The translations under genes and the position numbers were made by a program. From the NCBI GenBank assembly GCA_021202635.1, contig JAJQCQ010000025.1, positions 1 to 41,346 of the forward strand: a stretch of 41,346 nt of DNA, read 5' to 3'. Below, piece after piece: positions 15,635 to 23,260 of the stretch (the stretch's first letter is position 1; each line of letters starts with the position of its first letter). The notes beneath the pieces are model-generated. The model did no database searches. It was not told the origin of the DNA and saw only the letters and a list, made by a program, of their open reading frames with translations. This DNA is from Lachnospiraceae bacterium. Its GTDB lineage: Bacteria; Bacillota; Clostridia; Lachnospirales; Lachnospiraceae.

Positions 15635-16651
15635 TCAGTCATTGTACCCGTTTGGATTCATCGACTGCCATCTCCAGGAATCTGCGCACATCTCGTCAAT
15701 GCCATACTGTGCCTCCCATCCCAGTTCCTCTTTCGCCTTTGTCGGATCCGCATAGCAGGTCGCGATATCGCCTGCGCGGCGAGGCTTGATCTCATAGGGC
15801 AATGCTTTCCCACAGGCCTTTTCAAATGCATGCAGTACCTGAAGTACGCTGTATCCCTTTCCGGTGCCGAGATTATAAATGCGGACTGCCGGTTCATCGT
15901 CAAATTTTTTCATCGCCTTTACATGTCCATTTGCCAGATCAACCACATGGATGTAATCCCGCACGCCCGTTCCATCCGGCGTGTCATAATCATCCCCGAA
16001 TACGCCAAGCTTTTCGAGCTTGCCTACCGCAACCTGCGCGATGTAGGGCACCAGATTATTCGGTATCCCCTTCGGGTCCTCGCCGATAATGCCAGCCTTG
16101 TGCGCACCGATCGGATTAAAATAGCGCAGCAGCACAACATTCCATTCGGGGTCAGATACGTGCAGATCCGTCAGAATCTGCTCCAGCATTCCCTTCGTCT
16201 GGCCGTACGGATTTGTGATCTGTCCTTTTGGGCAGTCCTCGGTAATCGGCACAAACGCCGGATCCCCATAAACGGTCGCTGAAGAACTGAAAATGATCTT
16301 CTTTACCCCGTGATTTCTCATAACATCACAGAGGGTCAGCGTACCGGTGATGTTATTGTGGTAATATTCCAGCGGCTTGCGTACTGACTCGCCGACTGCC
16401 TTATACCCCGCAAAATGAATCACGGAGTCAATCGATTCTTTTTCAAAAATCGCGTTCACTGCATCATGATCCAGCATATCCGCATTATAAAAGGTAATCT
16501 TCTTCCCTGTAATCTGCTCTACACGTTCAATGGCCTTTTCATTGGAATTATAAAGATTGTCCATCACAACAACCTCATAACCATTGTTTAAAAGCTCTAC
16601 ACATGTATGGCTGCCGATATAACCGGCTCCGCCTGTTACCAATACTGCCAT
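15635..16651 (-). CDS. galE: UDP-glucose 4-epimerase
   Basis: A 338-residue extended SDR enzyme that interconverts UDP-glucose and UDP-galactose. NAD-binding TGGAGYIGSH is at 6-15. The catalytic serine lies in FSSSATVYG and the YxxxK pair in NPYGQTKGML. The ATG at 16651 (MAVLVTGG) follows AAGGAGGAG. The longer open frame upstream lacks similarity. The promoter at 16715-16743 is divergent from apbE. It is a stand-alone gene without Leloir partners. Confidence 0.95.
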   Translation of the reverse strand: MAVLVTGGAGYIGSHTCVELLNNGYEVVVMDNLYNSNEKAIERVEQITGKKITFYNADMLDHDAVNAIFEKESIDSVIHFAGYKAVGESVRKPLEYYHNNITGTLTLCDVMRNHGVKKIIFSSSATVYGDPAFVPITEDCPKGQITNPYGQTKGMLEQILTDLHVSDPEWNVVLLRYFNPIGAHKAGIIGEDPKGIPNNLVPYIAQVAVGKLEKLGVFGDDYDTPDGTGVRDYIHVVDLANGHVKAMKKFDDEPAVRIYNLGTGKGYSVLQVLHAFEKACGKALPYEIKPRRAGDIATCYADPTKAKEELGWEAQYGIDEMCADSWRWQSMNPNGYND

Positions 16652-16714
16652 TTTCTCCTCCTTACCCGATGTCCTGTCTGCGGTTCTCACCGCAATTCCT
16701 TCTGGTCGTTTCCC

Positions 16715-16743
16715 ATGATACACTTTTCTCTTTATTTTGTAAA
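16715..16743 (-). promoter_or_regulatory. Sigma-A promoter of galE
   Basis: TTTACA (16743-16738) and TATCAT (16720-16715) with a 17-base spacer on the minus strand. A hairpin CACAGAAA/TTTCTGTG (16785-16792 with 16795-16802) followed on the minus strand by GTGTTTTTTTG lies just upstream, and may block transcription entering from that side. Confidence 0.7.
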
Positions 16744-16957
16744 CAAAAAATCCGTCCATTCCGCGAAAAAACACAAAAAAACACCACAGAAATTTTTCTG
16801 TGCGAAACCCTGTTTCTATGATATACTTAAGGACGGGCAGCTTTTCAGGATGCTTACCGCCCCTGAAATATCTGTCATGATCATTCTATAGATAAGGCAA
16901 TATTCGGAAGCTCTGCCAGGGTGTTCCACATTGCCGGAATAACGAAAGGAGTTTCTT

Positions 16958-17989
16958 ATGTTTCATTCCCATCGTTTTTTGTCACTCATACTTTCAGCCG
17001 CGCTGCTCTTCCAGGCCGTCCCCGCCTGTGCAGAGGAAGAAAAGACTTCAGAAACAGGGTTTTTCCTGGATACAGTAATTACAATCACCCTCTATGGAGA
17101 TAAGGATTCCACCGCCATGAACGGGTGCTTTGATCTGTTAGATCAATATGAGCAAATGCTCAGCCGTACGGTAGAAGGCAGTGATGTATGGAAGATCAAT
17201 CACAGTAACGGCGAACCCACCGAAGTCAGTGAAGAGACTGCCTGGCTGATCGAAACAGCACTATACTATTCCGAGCTCTCCGATGGTGCTTTTGATATCA
17301 CCATTACACCACTGGTCGAATTGTGGGACGTACAAAACAAAGCCAGTCTGGTCACCGGGGATGAGACGACGGAGGAAGCGTACGCTTCCGGTCTGATCCC
17401 TTCCGAAGAGGAAATCGAAAATGCACTTTTACATATTGATTATACAGCTGTTTCCTGTGAAGGAACGACCGTTACGCTCTCTGATCCGGAAGCGGAAATA
17501 GACCTTGGCGGCATCGCGAAAGGATATATTGCTGATTGTCTGGAAGATTATCTGCTCTCACAGGGGATTGAAAGCGCACTGATCAATCTTGGCGGAAATG
17601 TGCAGACCGTTGGCACAAAGCCGGACGGCAGCAGCTGGAAAATCGGCATCCAGAAGCCCTTCGGCGGAAGCTCAGATATCATTACCGTAGTGGAATGTAC
17701 CGGAGAGTCCGTCGTTACATCCGGCACCTATGAGCGCTATTTTGAAATCGACGGGACAATCTATCATCACATTCTCGATCCAAATACCGGCTATCCGGCT
17801 GATAACGGTCTCGTCAGTGTCACAATACTGGCTGATTCCTCAACGGTCTGCGATGCTCTGAGTACCACCTGTTTTGTCCTCGGTCTGGAGGATGGTATGG
17901 AACTGATCGAGTCCATAGACAATGTAGAAGCGCTTTTTATCACAGAAGACGAAGTTATGTACCGCACAAGCGGATTCCCGGAAGACTGA
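16958..17989 (+). CDS. apbE: FAD:protein FMN transferase (ApbE family), exported
   Basis: A 343-residue protein. An N-terminal signal peptide covers residues 1-25, with cleavage likely after ACA; C24 could alternatively be a non-standard lipobox cysteine. The mature enzyme attaches FMN to threonine of extracytoplasmic flavoproteins such as Rnf and Nqr subunits. Family motifs are FLDTVITITLYG at the start, DLGGIAKGYIAD, NLGGNVQTVG, and HHILDPNTGYPA with the metal-binding DALSTTCF near the C-terminus. The ribosome binding site is AAAGGAG. The target flavoprotein is not in the window. The YprB-like gene follows 16 bases later, probably on the same transcript. Confidence 0.93.
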   Translation: MFHSHRFLSLILSAALLFQAVPACAEEEKTSETGFFLDTVITITLYGDKDSTAMNGCFDLLDQYEQMLSRTVEGSDVWKINHSNGEPTEVSEETAWLIETALYYSELSDGAFDITITPLVELWDVQNKASLVTGDETTEEAYASGLIPSEEEIENALLHIDYTAVSCEGTTVTLSDPEAEIDLGGIAKGYIADCLEDYLLSQGIESALINLGGNVQTVGTKPDGSSWKIGIQKPFGGSSDIITVVECTGESVVTSGTYERYFEIDGTIYHHILDPNTGYPADNGLVSVTILADSSTVCDALSTTCFVLGLEDGMELIESIDNVEALFITEDEVMYRTSGFPED

Positions 17990-18005
17990 AAGGAAGCACA
18001 GTATC

Positions 18006-19367
18006 ATGCTCCATGAAACACATCCCCTGAACGAAGAAGAAGTTCGACTGATTGAGGATGGTGCACTCGGCACCATCCTTTTACAAAGCGTCGAAAAACA
18101 GGGGCAGATGACATCTCCTGCCTCCCCTTTTGCAGCCCCTGCGGAATCCTATCCAGCTGTTGACAGCAAACCATGCAGCAAAGCTTTATCCTGCAGAGAC
18201 TGTGTCTTCTTCGATATCGAAACCACCGGTCTGTCTGCGGATACAGCCTTTCTCTTTCTGATCGGCTATATCTGCTATGAGAAAAACAGCTGGAATCGCC
18301 ATCAATTGTGTATTCGCCTGGTACAGGAAGAGAAAACGTTGCTCTCTTCCTTCTTTGAGGCGATAAAAAAGGCGAGATACCTGATTCATTTCAATGGCAA
18401 TACCTTTGACATTCCTTTTGTTCAGAAACGGGCTGCCGCAAACGGGCTTTTCCCTCCTTTCGAGCGTCTGATTTCCATAGATCTATACCAGCGGTTCCGT
18501 GCTCTGCGTAAGGTTTTGAATCTACCTCACATGAATCAGAGTTTTCTGGAAAAATATTCCGGGTGGGAGCGGGAAGATCATCTGAGCGGGAAGGAGGTCG
18601 TCTCCGTGTTCTGGCGCTATGCGACTTCGAATACATTCCCCACAAATGAAGCTTCCCTTTCTGTCAGCGATGCGGAAAGCTCCCGGAAGAAACTCTGCCC
18701 TGACACAGACTCTCCGGCGCCTTTCGAAGCAGAACAGCTTCTGCTCCGGCACAACCGCGACGATCTGCTCGGTATGGTGCAGATTCTGAGGCTTGAATCG
18801 TATCATATGCTCTTTGCCGGCCATATCTGCATCGATAAAGCAGAGACAATCCTGGTTTCAGATTCAGACGCACGTGAATACGAATGCGTGCAGCTCTCCT
18901 TCTCCACCATCCAGCCGCTTCCCCATCTGCTGATTCTGACAAAGCCGATTCATGAAAGCCATGCAGCCTCAAAAATCACGCTGTCCGCAGATGGTCAGAC
19001 CGGAAAACTTACCATTCCTGTTTTTTCCGGGACTCTTCGATATTACCTTCACGACTATAAAAATTACTTCTACCTCCCTCTGGAGCATCAGGTAATCCAT
19101 AAAAGTATAGCCTCTTATGTTGCAAAAGAATATCGGATACCCGCAAAACCGGACACCTGCTTCATTGAGAGAAGCGGTTGTTTCCTGCCGCTGCCAAACG
19201 TCTCCTCTTCATCCGATGCTATTGCTTTTTTAAGGGAACAGCCGCTGTTTCAGGAAAACTACGAAAATAAGGATTTGTATATGGAATATACGAATGAATT
19301 CAAGGAGCAGGAAGAGATAGTCGCTTCTTACGCCAGGACACTTCTTGCCTATATAGCGCAGAGGTAA
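18006..19367 (+). CDS. YprB-like RNase H-fold (DEDD) exonuclease
   Basis: A 453-residue protein with a DnaQ/RNase H-like exonuclease domain over about 64-270. Motif ExoI is VFFDIETTG (D70, E72), ExoII is IHFNGNTFDIPF, and the C-terminal motif is LLRHNRDDLLGM. Members of the YprB family lack a confirmed substrate. The C-terminal part (about 280-453) has no family I recognise. It overlaps nothing, and AAAGGAA lies before the ATG. It sits directly downstream of apbE and ends at a bidirectional terminator. Confidence 0.8.
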   Translation: MLHETHPLNEEEVRLIEDGALGTILLQSVEKQGQMTSPASPFAAPAESYPAVDSKPCSKALSCRDCVFFDIETTGLSADTAFLFLIGYICYEKNSWNRHQLCIRLVQEEKTLLSSFFEAIKKARYLIHFNGNTFDIPFVQKRAAANGLFPPFERLISIDLYQRFRALRKVLNLPHMNQSFLEKYSGWEREDHLSGKEVVSVFWRYATSNTFPTNEASLSVSDAESSRKKLCPDTDSPAPFEAEQLLLRHNRDDLLGMVQILRLESYHMLFAGHICIDKAETILVSDSDAREYECVQLSFSTIQPLPHLLILTKPIHESHAASKITLSADGQTGKLTIPVFSGTLRYYLHDYKNYFYLPLEHQVIHKSIASYVAKEYRIPAKPDTCFIERSGCFLPLPNVSSSSDAIAFLREQPLFQENYENKDLYMEYTNEFKEQEEIVASYARTLLAYIAQR

Positions 19368-19370
19368 AAA

Positions 19371-19396
19371 AGGAAAGGGATTTATACCCCTTTCCT
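19371..19396. terminator. Bidirectional terminator between exonuclease and S1 genes
   Basis: AGGAAAGGG (19371-19379) pairs with CCCTTTCCT (19388-19396). The plus-strand tail is CTTTTC and the minus-strand tail is TTTTTTAC. It separates two convergent genes. Confidence 0.85.
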
Positions 19397-19482
19397 CTTT
19401 TCATGAAAAATCATTTCATTTATCCGATCGGAAATTTTATCACGGCAAATTTACAGATTCATTCCGGAATACGTTATTCGCA

Positions 19483-20595
19483 TTATTCCTCTTCTGATTC
19501 ATCCATTGCTGCTTCCTCATCATCTGAAGCCTGTACCGGTGCCTGGTTCTCGATGGCTTTCATGCTCAGGCTGATCTTATGATCCTCGCCATTAAAATCA
19601 ACCACCTTTGCCTCAATCACCTGTCCTACCTTCAGAATATCGGAAGGCTTATTCACATGATTGTGTGAAATCTGAGAAACATGGAGCAATGCATCCACAC
19701 CCGGCTCAAGCTCTATAAATGCGCCAAAGTCCGTCATTCTGGCCACTTTGCCCTCTACAATGCTGTCTCTCGCATATTTCTCACCCGCTGTCAGCCAGGG
19801 ATTCTGATCTGCAAACTTCAGGCTGAGTGCAATCTTGCTGCCATTGATGTCTTTGATCAGAACAGTCAGCTTCTGACCTACTTTAAAGACCTTCTTGGGA
19901 TTCTCAACATGACCCCAGGACATCTCTGAAATATGGAGGAGGCCATCTGCACCGCCAAGATCTACGAACGCACCAAAATCGGTCACATTCTTTACAACAC
20001 CATCTACCACATCACCTGGCTGGATGCGTTCAAAGAGTTCCTTCTGCATCTGCTCTTTCCGGGCTACCAGAATCTGCTTGCGGTCGCCAATGATGCGTCT
20101 TCTTCTCGGATTAAACTCCGTGATGATGAATTCAATCTCCTGGCCCGCATATTTTTCAAGATTCTTCTCATAAGTATCGGAAACAAGGCTTGCCGGAATA
20201 AAGACTCTCGTCCCTTCCACAACAACGCTCAATCCGCCTGTCAGTACCTGTACAACCGGTGCTGTAAGTATTTCCTGAGAATTAAATGCTTCTTCGAGTC
20301 TCTTATTGCCTTTCTCTGCAGCAAGACGTTTGTAGGTAAGAACAACCTGGCCGTCGCCATCGTTCACCTTCAAAACCTTCGCTTCCATTTTGTCATTCAC
20401 CTGGACAAGATTTCGAAGGTCCACATTCGATTCGTTTGTGTATTCGCTTCTGGTAATAATTCCATCTGCTTTATAGCCAATGTTAAGGATGATTTCATCT
20501 TCCTTGACATCAATCACAGTCCCTTCGACTACCTCCCCATTATGAATTGTTTTGAATGATTCATCCAACATTTGATCAAAACTCATTTCTGACAT
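19483..20595 (-). CDS. rpsA: S1 RNA-binding protein (ribosomal protein S1 homologue)
   Basis: A 370-residue protein with four S1 OB-fold domains at about 18-90, 103-172, 188-257 and 273-345; domains 3 and 4 (DFGAFVDLGGADGLLHISEM and DFGAFIELEPGVDALLHVSQ) are the most canonical. An acidic tail (DDEEAAMDESEEE) ends it. It is shorter than the six-domain E. coli S1 and matches the four-domain Firmicute form, whose role in mRNA binding to the ribosome is less certain. The ATG at 20595 follows GAGGAGG inside the end of ispH, overlapping it by 20 bases in another frame. In many clostridia the two are a single fused protein. Confidence 0.9.
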   Translation of the reverse strand: MSEMSFDQMLDESFKTIHNGEVVEGTVIDVKEDEIILNIGYKADGIITRSEYTNESNVDLRNLVQVNDKMEAKVLKVNDGDGQVVLTYKRLAAEKGNKRLEEAFNSQEILTAPVVQVLTGGLSVVVEGTRVFIPASLVSDTYEKNLEKYAGQEIEFIITEFNPRRRRIIGDRKQILVARKEQMQKELFERIQPGDVVDGVVKNVTDFGAFVDLGGADGLLHISEMSWGHVENPKKVFKVGQKLTVLIKDINGSKIALSLKFADQNPWLTAGEKYARDSIVEGKVARMTDFGAFIELEPGVDALLHVSQISHNHVNKPSDILKVGQVIEAKVVDFNGEDHKISLSMKAIENQAPVQASDDEEAAMDESEEE

Positions 20596-21430
20596 GTTTT
20601 GATACCTCCTCAATCAATTTATTTGGGGTCGATGCCCCTGCTGTAATGCCTACGCAGCCTATGGATGGCAATAGTCGAATATCCAAATCTTTCATAGTTT
20701 GTATATATAAAGTATTTGCACATTCCGTCTTACATATCTCGAACAACTTGCGTGTATTCGAGCTATGGGTACCTCCTATCACGATCATACAATCCGCTTT
20801 GCCCGCTATTGTACGGGCTTCTGACTGGCGTTCCTCAGTCGCGCTGCATATCGTACACATGACATCTGTAGTATCATAACGCATTTTTAAAAGAATTTCA
20901 ACTAATTTATCAAATTTCTTGTAATTAAATGTCGTTTGCGAAACGATGGAAAGAGATCGTCCGGGCAAAGGGCGGAATTTTTCCGCTTCCTCTTCCGTAC
21001 CGATCACGCTCACAGGTCCATCCGCCCATCCTTTGATTCCTTCCACCTCAGGATGTCCGTCATTTCCAATGATGACAATCTCATTTCCGGCTGCGCTTTT
21101 CTCTCCCACAATCCGATGAATCTTTTTGACAAATGGACAGGTCGCGTCAACCATGTGAAGGCCGTTTTCCTCAATTTTTCTGTAAATTCGCCGAGGAACA
21201 CCATGCGAGCGGATAATCACTGTCCCTTCCTTCACCTGAGAAAGCTCATCCTCGCTGTTGATTACCCGGACTCCTTTTTCAGAAAGCTCCCGCACGACTT
21301 CTTCATTGTGAATTATCGGGCCATATGTATAAATCGGCTTATGTCCTTCCTCTATCTGTCGATAGACCTGATCAACCGCTCGTTTCACACCAAAACAGAA
21401 ACCGGCGGTTTTCGCAACAATCACTTCCAT
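20576..21430 (-). CDS. ispH: 4-hydroxy-3-methylbut-2-enyl diphosphate reductase
   Basis: A 284-residue [4Fe-4S] enzyme that performs the last step of the MEP isoprenoid pathway, giving IPP and DMAPP. Cluster cysteines are C12 (GFCFGVKRAV), C98 (VDATCPFV) and C195 (CTICSATEERQ). Substrate-binding histidines lie at H41 and H76 (IRSHGVP). A GG..SSNT motif is also present. The gene overlaps the S1 gene by 20 bases, so the two are translationally coupled. AGGAGAAAAAG precedes the ATG. No (d)CMP kinase or 1-acyltransferase gene precedes it, unlike many clostridial cmk-plsC-ispH clusters. Confidence 0.96.
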   Translation of the reverse strand: MEVIVAKTAGFCFGVKRAVDQVYRQIEEGHKPIYTYGPIIHNEEVVRELSEKGVRVINSEDELSQVKEGTVIIRSHGVPRRIYRKIEENGLHMVDATCPFVKKIHRIVGEKSAAGNEIVIIGNDGHPEVEGIKGWADGPVSVIGTEEEAEKFRPLPGRSLSIVSQTTFNYKKFDKLVEILLKMRYDTTDVMCTICSATEERQSEARTIAGKADCMIVIGGTHSSNTRKLFEICKTECANTLYIQTMKDLDIRLLPSIGCVGITAGASTPNKLIEEVSKHVRNEF

Positions 21431-21531
21431 CTTTTTCTCCTAACCCGGATGCTCCAAATCAGAACCAGGCCAACCCGTTTGCTCAGCCTCCCGGCCAGCG
21501 ACCGGAGGAAATTCATCTGAAACAGACAAAT

Positions 21532-21921
21532 TCAGCACACTTCTCCGGGATTCGACAGCAGCTCATCATATATCTCATCCACCAATGCATGCACATCTGT
21601 CCGCGGAATTTCCTTGCAAATACTCTTCACCAGCAAAACAAGGAGCTGGGAGCGTAATTCTTCCTCCGTCTTCTGCCGGTCTCCGTTCAAAGCGATAATC
21701 GCGCCGCGTCTCCGGTCTATCGATGCAAACCCCTCATCCCGAAGCACAGCGTAAGCCTTATTCACCGTATGCATATTAATACCGATATCTCCCGCCATCT
21801 GCCGTACAGATGGAAGCGGATCCCCCTCCCGAATCATTGACCGCGCAATCCCGAGCACGATCTGATTTCGAAGCTGCATATAAAGTGCTTCTTCACTCTG
21901 GAAGTCTATCTCTATCAGCAT
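21532..21921 (-). CDS. GntR-family regulator, YtrA-like
   Basis: A 129-residue DNA-binding protein. A winged helix-turn-helix spans about 10-75 (ALYMQLRNQIVLGIA, LPSVRQMAGDIGINMHTVNK). Only a short C-terminal helical tail follows, which is the layout of the YtrA subfamily. Such regulators usually control an adjacent ABC transporter operon, but none is present: ispH and S1 lie downstream. It could therefore govern the ispH operon or act elsewhere. AAGGAG precedes the ATG. A mobile repeat lies only 46 bases upstream, so its promoter may lie inside that element. Confidence 0.85.
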   Translation of the reverse strand: MLIEIDFQSEEALYMQLRNQIVLGIARSMIREGDPLPSVRQMAGDIGINMHTVNKAYAVLRDEGFASIDRRRGAIIALNGDRQKTEEELRSQLLVLLVKSICKEIPRTDVHALVDEIYDELLSNPGEVC

Positions 21922-21959
21922 TTTCCCACTCCTTTGTATTTCTCTCCCATAATCACCTT

Positions 21960-22120
21960 TTTAAAATGTAGCTATTCAAAACAGCAGGCCGCAGGTCTAC
22001 GCTCCGCTTCGGTCGTCGCTAAGCGGACGTCCACTGGACGTCCAGCGACGCCTGCATGCAGGCTATATACCGCTAACGCGCCATATGTCTGTGGCTTGTT
22101 CTAAACTGTTACTTTAAAAT
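21960..22120. mobile_element. 145-bp MITE-like element with 8-bp target duplication
   Basis: The element spans 21968-22112. Its left end reads GTAGCTATTCAAAACAGCAG; the right end, read on the other strand, is GTAACAGTTTAGAACAAGCC. TTTAAAAT occurs exactly at 21960-21967 and 22113-22120, consistent with an 8-bp target duplication. Inside, GTCGCT..GGACGTCCA and TGGACGTCCAGCGAC form a strong stem. No transposase is encoded. The duplicated sequence shares one base with the stop codon of the cadherin-like gene, so the insertion left that reading frame intact. Ends and duplication length resemble IS66. Confidence 0.7.
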
Positions 22121-23169
22121 TAAAGATCAATATAATCAATATCAACCTCACCGGTACCACCTGGCAAATCTTTCGGTGACTCATATCGCGGTTTTTCCTG
22201 AGGCTGCGCATATTCCGGCATCCGTTTCGCCTGACTCCTGGCTTTCGAGGGTTTCGGAACCGTTGTTGGATCATCCACATTCTGTTGTCCATTCAGCGAA
22301 TTCTCCTGCTCGTAGAAAGAATCCCGGCCTGTACGGTCAAAAGCATCCTCCTCATCCAGCTCCTGCGGCTGCTGATGTCTGGTATCTTCTACGATTACCG
22401 GTTTCTTTTCTTTTTTCTTTTTCCCTTTTTTCTGTTTTGCCTCTTTTTTCGGTTTTTCTTCTTCCTTCTTCGGTGCCTGGCGCCCGGAAGAGTAATTCAG
22501 GCCTTTGTAATTCTTCAGTTCTGATTTCAAGTCTTTGTTCTTTAAAAGAAGATTAATCACAATAAACAAAAGTACGACACACAAAGCAATCATGCCATAC
22601 AGAATCTTCATTAAAAGCTCCACCCGGTCGCGATAGGAGCTGGTCTCCGCCTTCAGTGTAGAAATCGTATTTTGTGCTTCCTCAAGTGTTTCCCGTGCTA
22701 CGCTCACATAACGGGAATCTTCCGTCTCAGCCTCTGTCTCGGTCTGCACTTCCGTCTCGGTCTGCGGCTCCGTCTCTGCTTCTGCGGCTTCCGCTGTGAC
22801 ATAAAGATAATACGTATAGGCATCACCGTTCTCTGCAACGACCACGATAGAGACGGTTGTCGAGCCATCCGTCAGATCCGTTCCGCCGATGCTGTCAATA
22901 TATGCCGCGCTGTTCGATGGGGTAGGACTCAATGTCAGCGAAGTAGTCCCAGCAGGAACCGTCACTTCATATTCCGTCGTACCATAAGCAAATTCCGGAG
23001 ATACAACCGCTCCCTCCGTCGTAATGCCCAGCGACGACAGCGAATTATCTGCTGACAGGCTGTCAGCAGACACAAACGTGCTGCAAAGCCACATCGCTGC
23101 GGCAAGCAAAAGCAGAACCGCCCCGATCTTTTTCTTACTTATATTTTTCATAGATGATAGCATTTTCAT
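22120..23169 (-). CDS. Membrane protein with cadherin-like beta-sandwich domain
   Basis: A 349-residue protein. Residues 1-35 form a signal peptide. About 38-127 is a cadherin-like beta-sandwich (Cadherin-like, PF12733 type: LSSLGITTEGAVVSPEF, then YEVTVPAGTTSLTLSPT). A Glu/Thr-rich linker (128-150) and a short coiled segment follow, then one membrane span at 188-209. The C-terminal 140 residues are cytoplasmic, with a dense lysine/glutamate block (232-260) followed by a disordered Pro/Gln/Asp-rich tail. The topology suggests a sensor or scaffold linking envelope and cytoplasm; no enzymatic motif is seen. AAGGAG precedes the ATG. It lies 91 bases beyond purD and may be read through from the pur operon. 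Confidence 0.8.
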   Translation of the reverse strand: MKMLSSMKNISKKKIGAVLLLLAAAMWLCSTFVSADSLSADNSLSSLGITTEGAVVSPEFAYGTTEYEVTVPAGTTSLTLSPTPSNSAAYIDSIGGTDLTDGSTTVSIVVVAENGDAYTYYLYVTAEAAEAETEPQTETEVQTETEAETEDSRYVSVARETLEEAQNTISTLKAETSSYRDRVELLMKILYGMIALCVVLLFIVINLLLKNKDLKSELKNYKGLNYSSGRQAPKKEEEKPKKEAKQKKGKKKKEKKPVIVEDTRHQQPQELDEEDAFDRTGRDSFYEQENSLNGQQNVDDPTTVPKPSKARSQAKRMPEYAQPQEKPRYESPKDLPGGTGEVDIDYIDL

Positions 23170-23260
23170 TTATACTCTCCTTATTGCTCACCGGACTGCC
23201 TCACACAGCTGTCTGTTTCCACACGCCGGAAGGGGCCGCCGGTGTTTTGTATCTGATCAG

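Noticed and set aside
21421-21516. Small minus-strand frame of about 31 codons (MNFLRSLAGR...) between gntR and ispH
   Set aside because: No ribosome binding site precedes its ATG and it runs into ispH; probably untranslated spacer.
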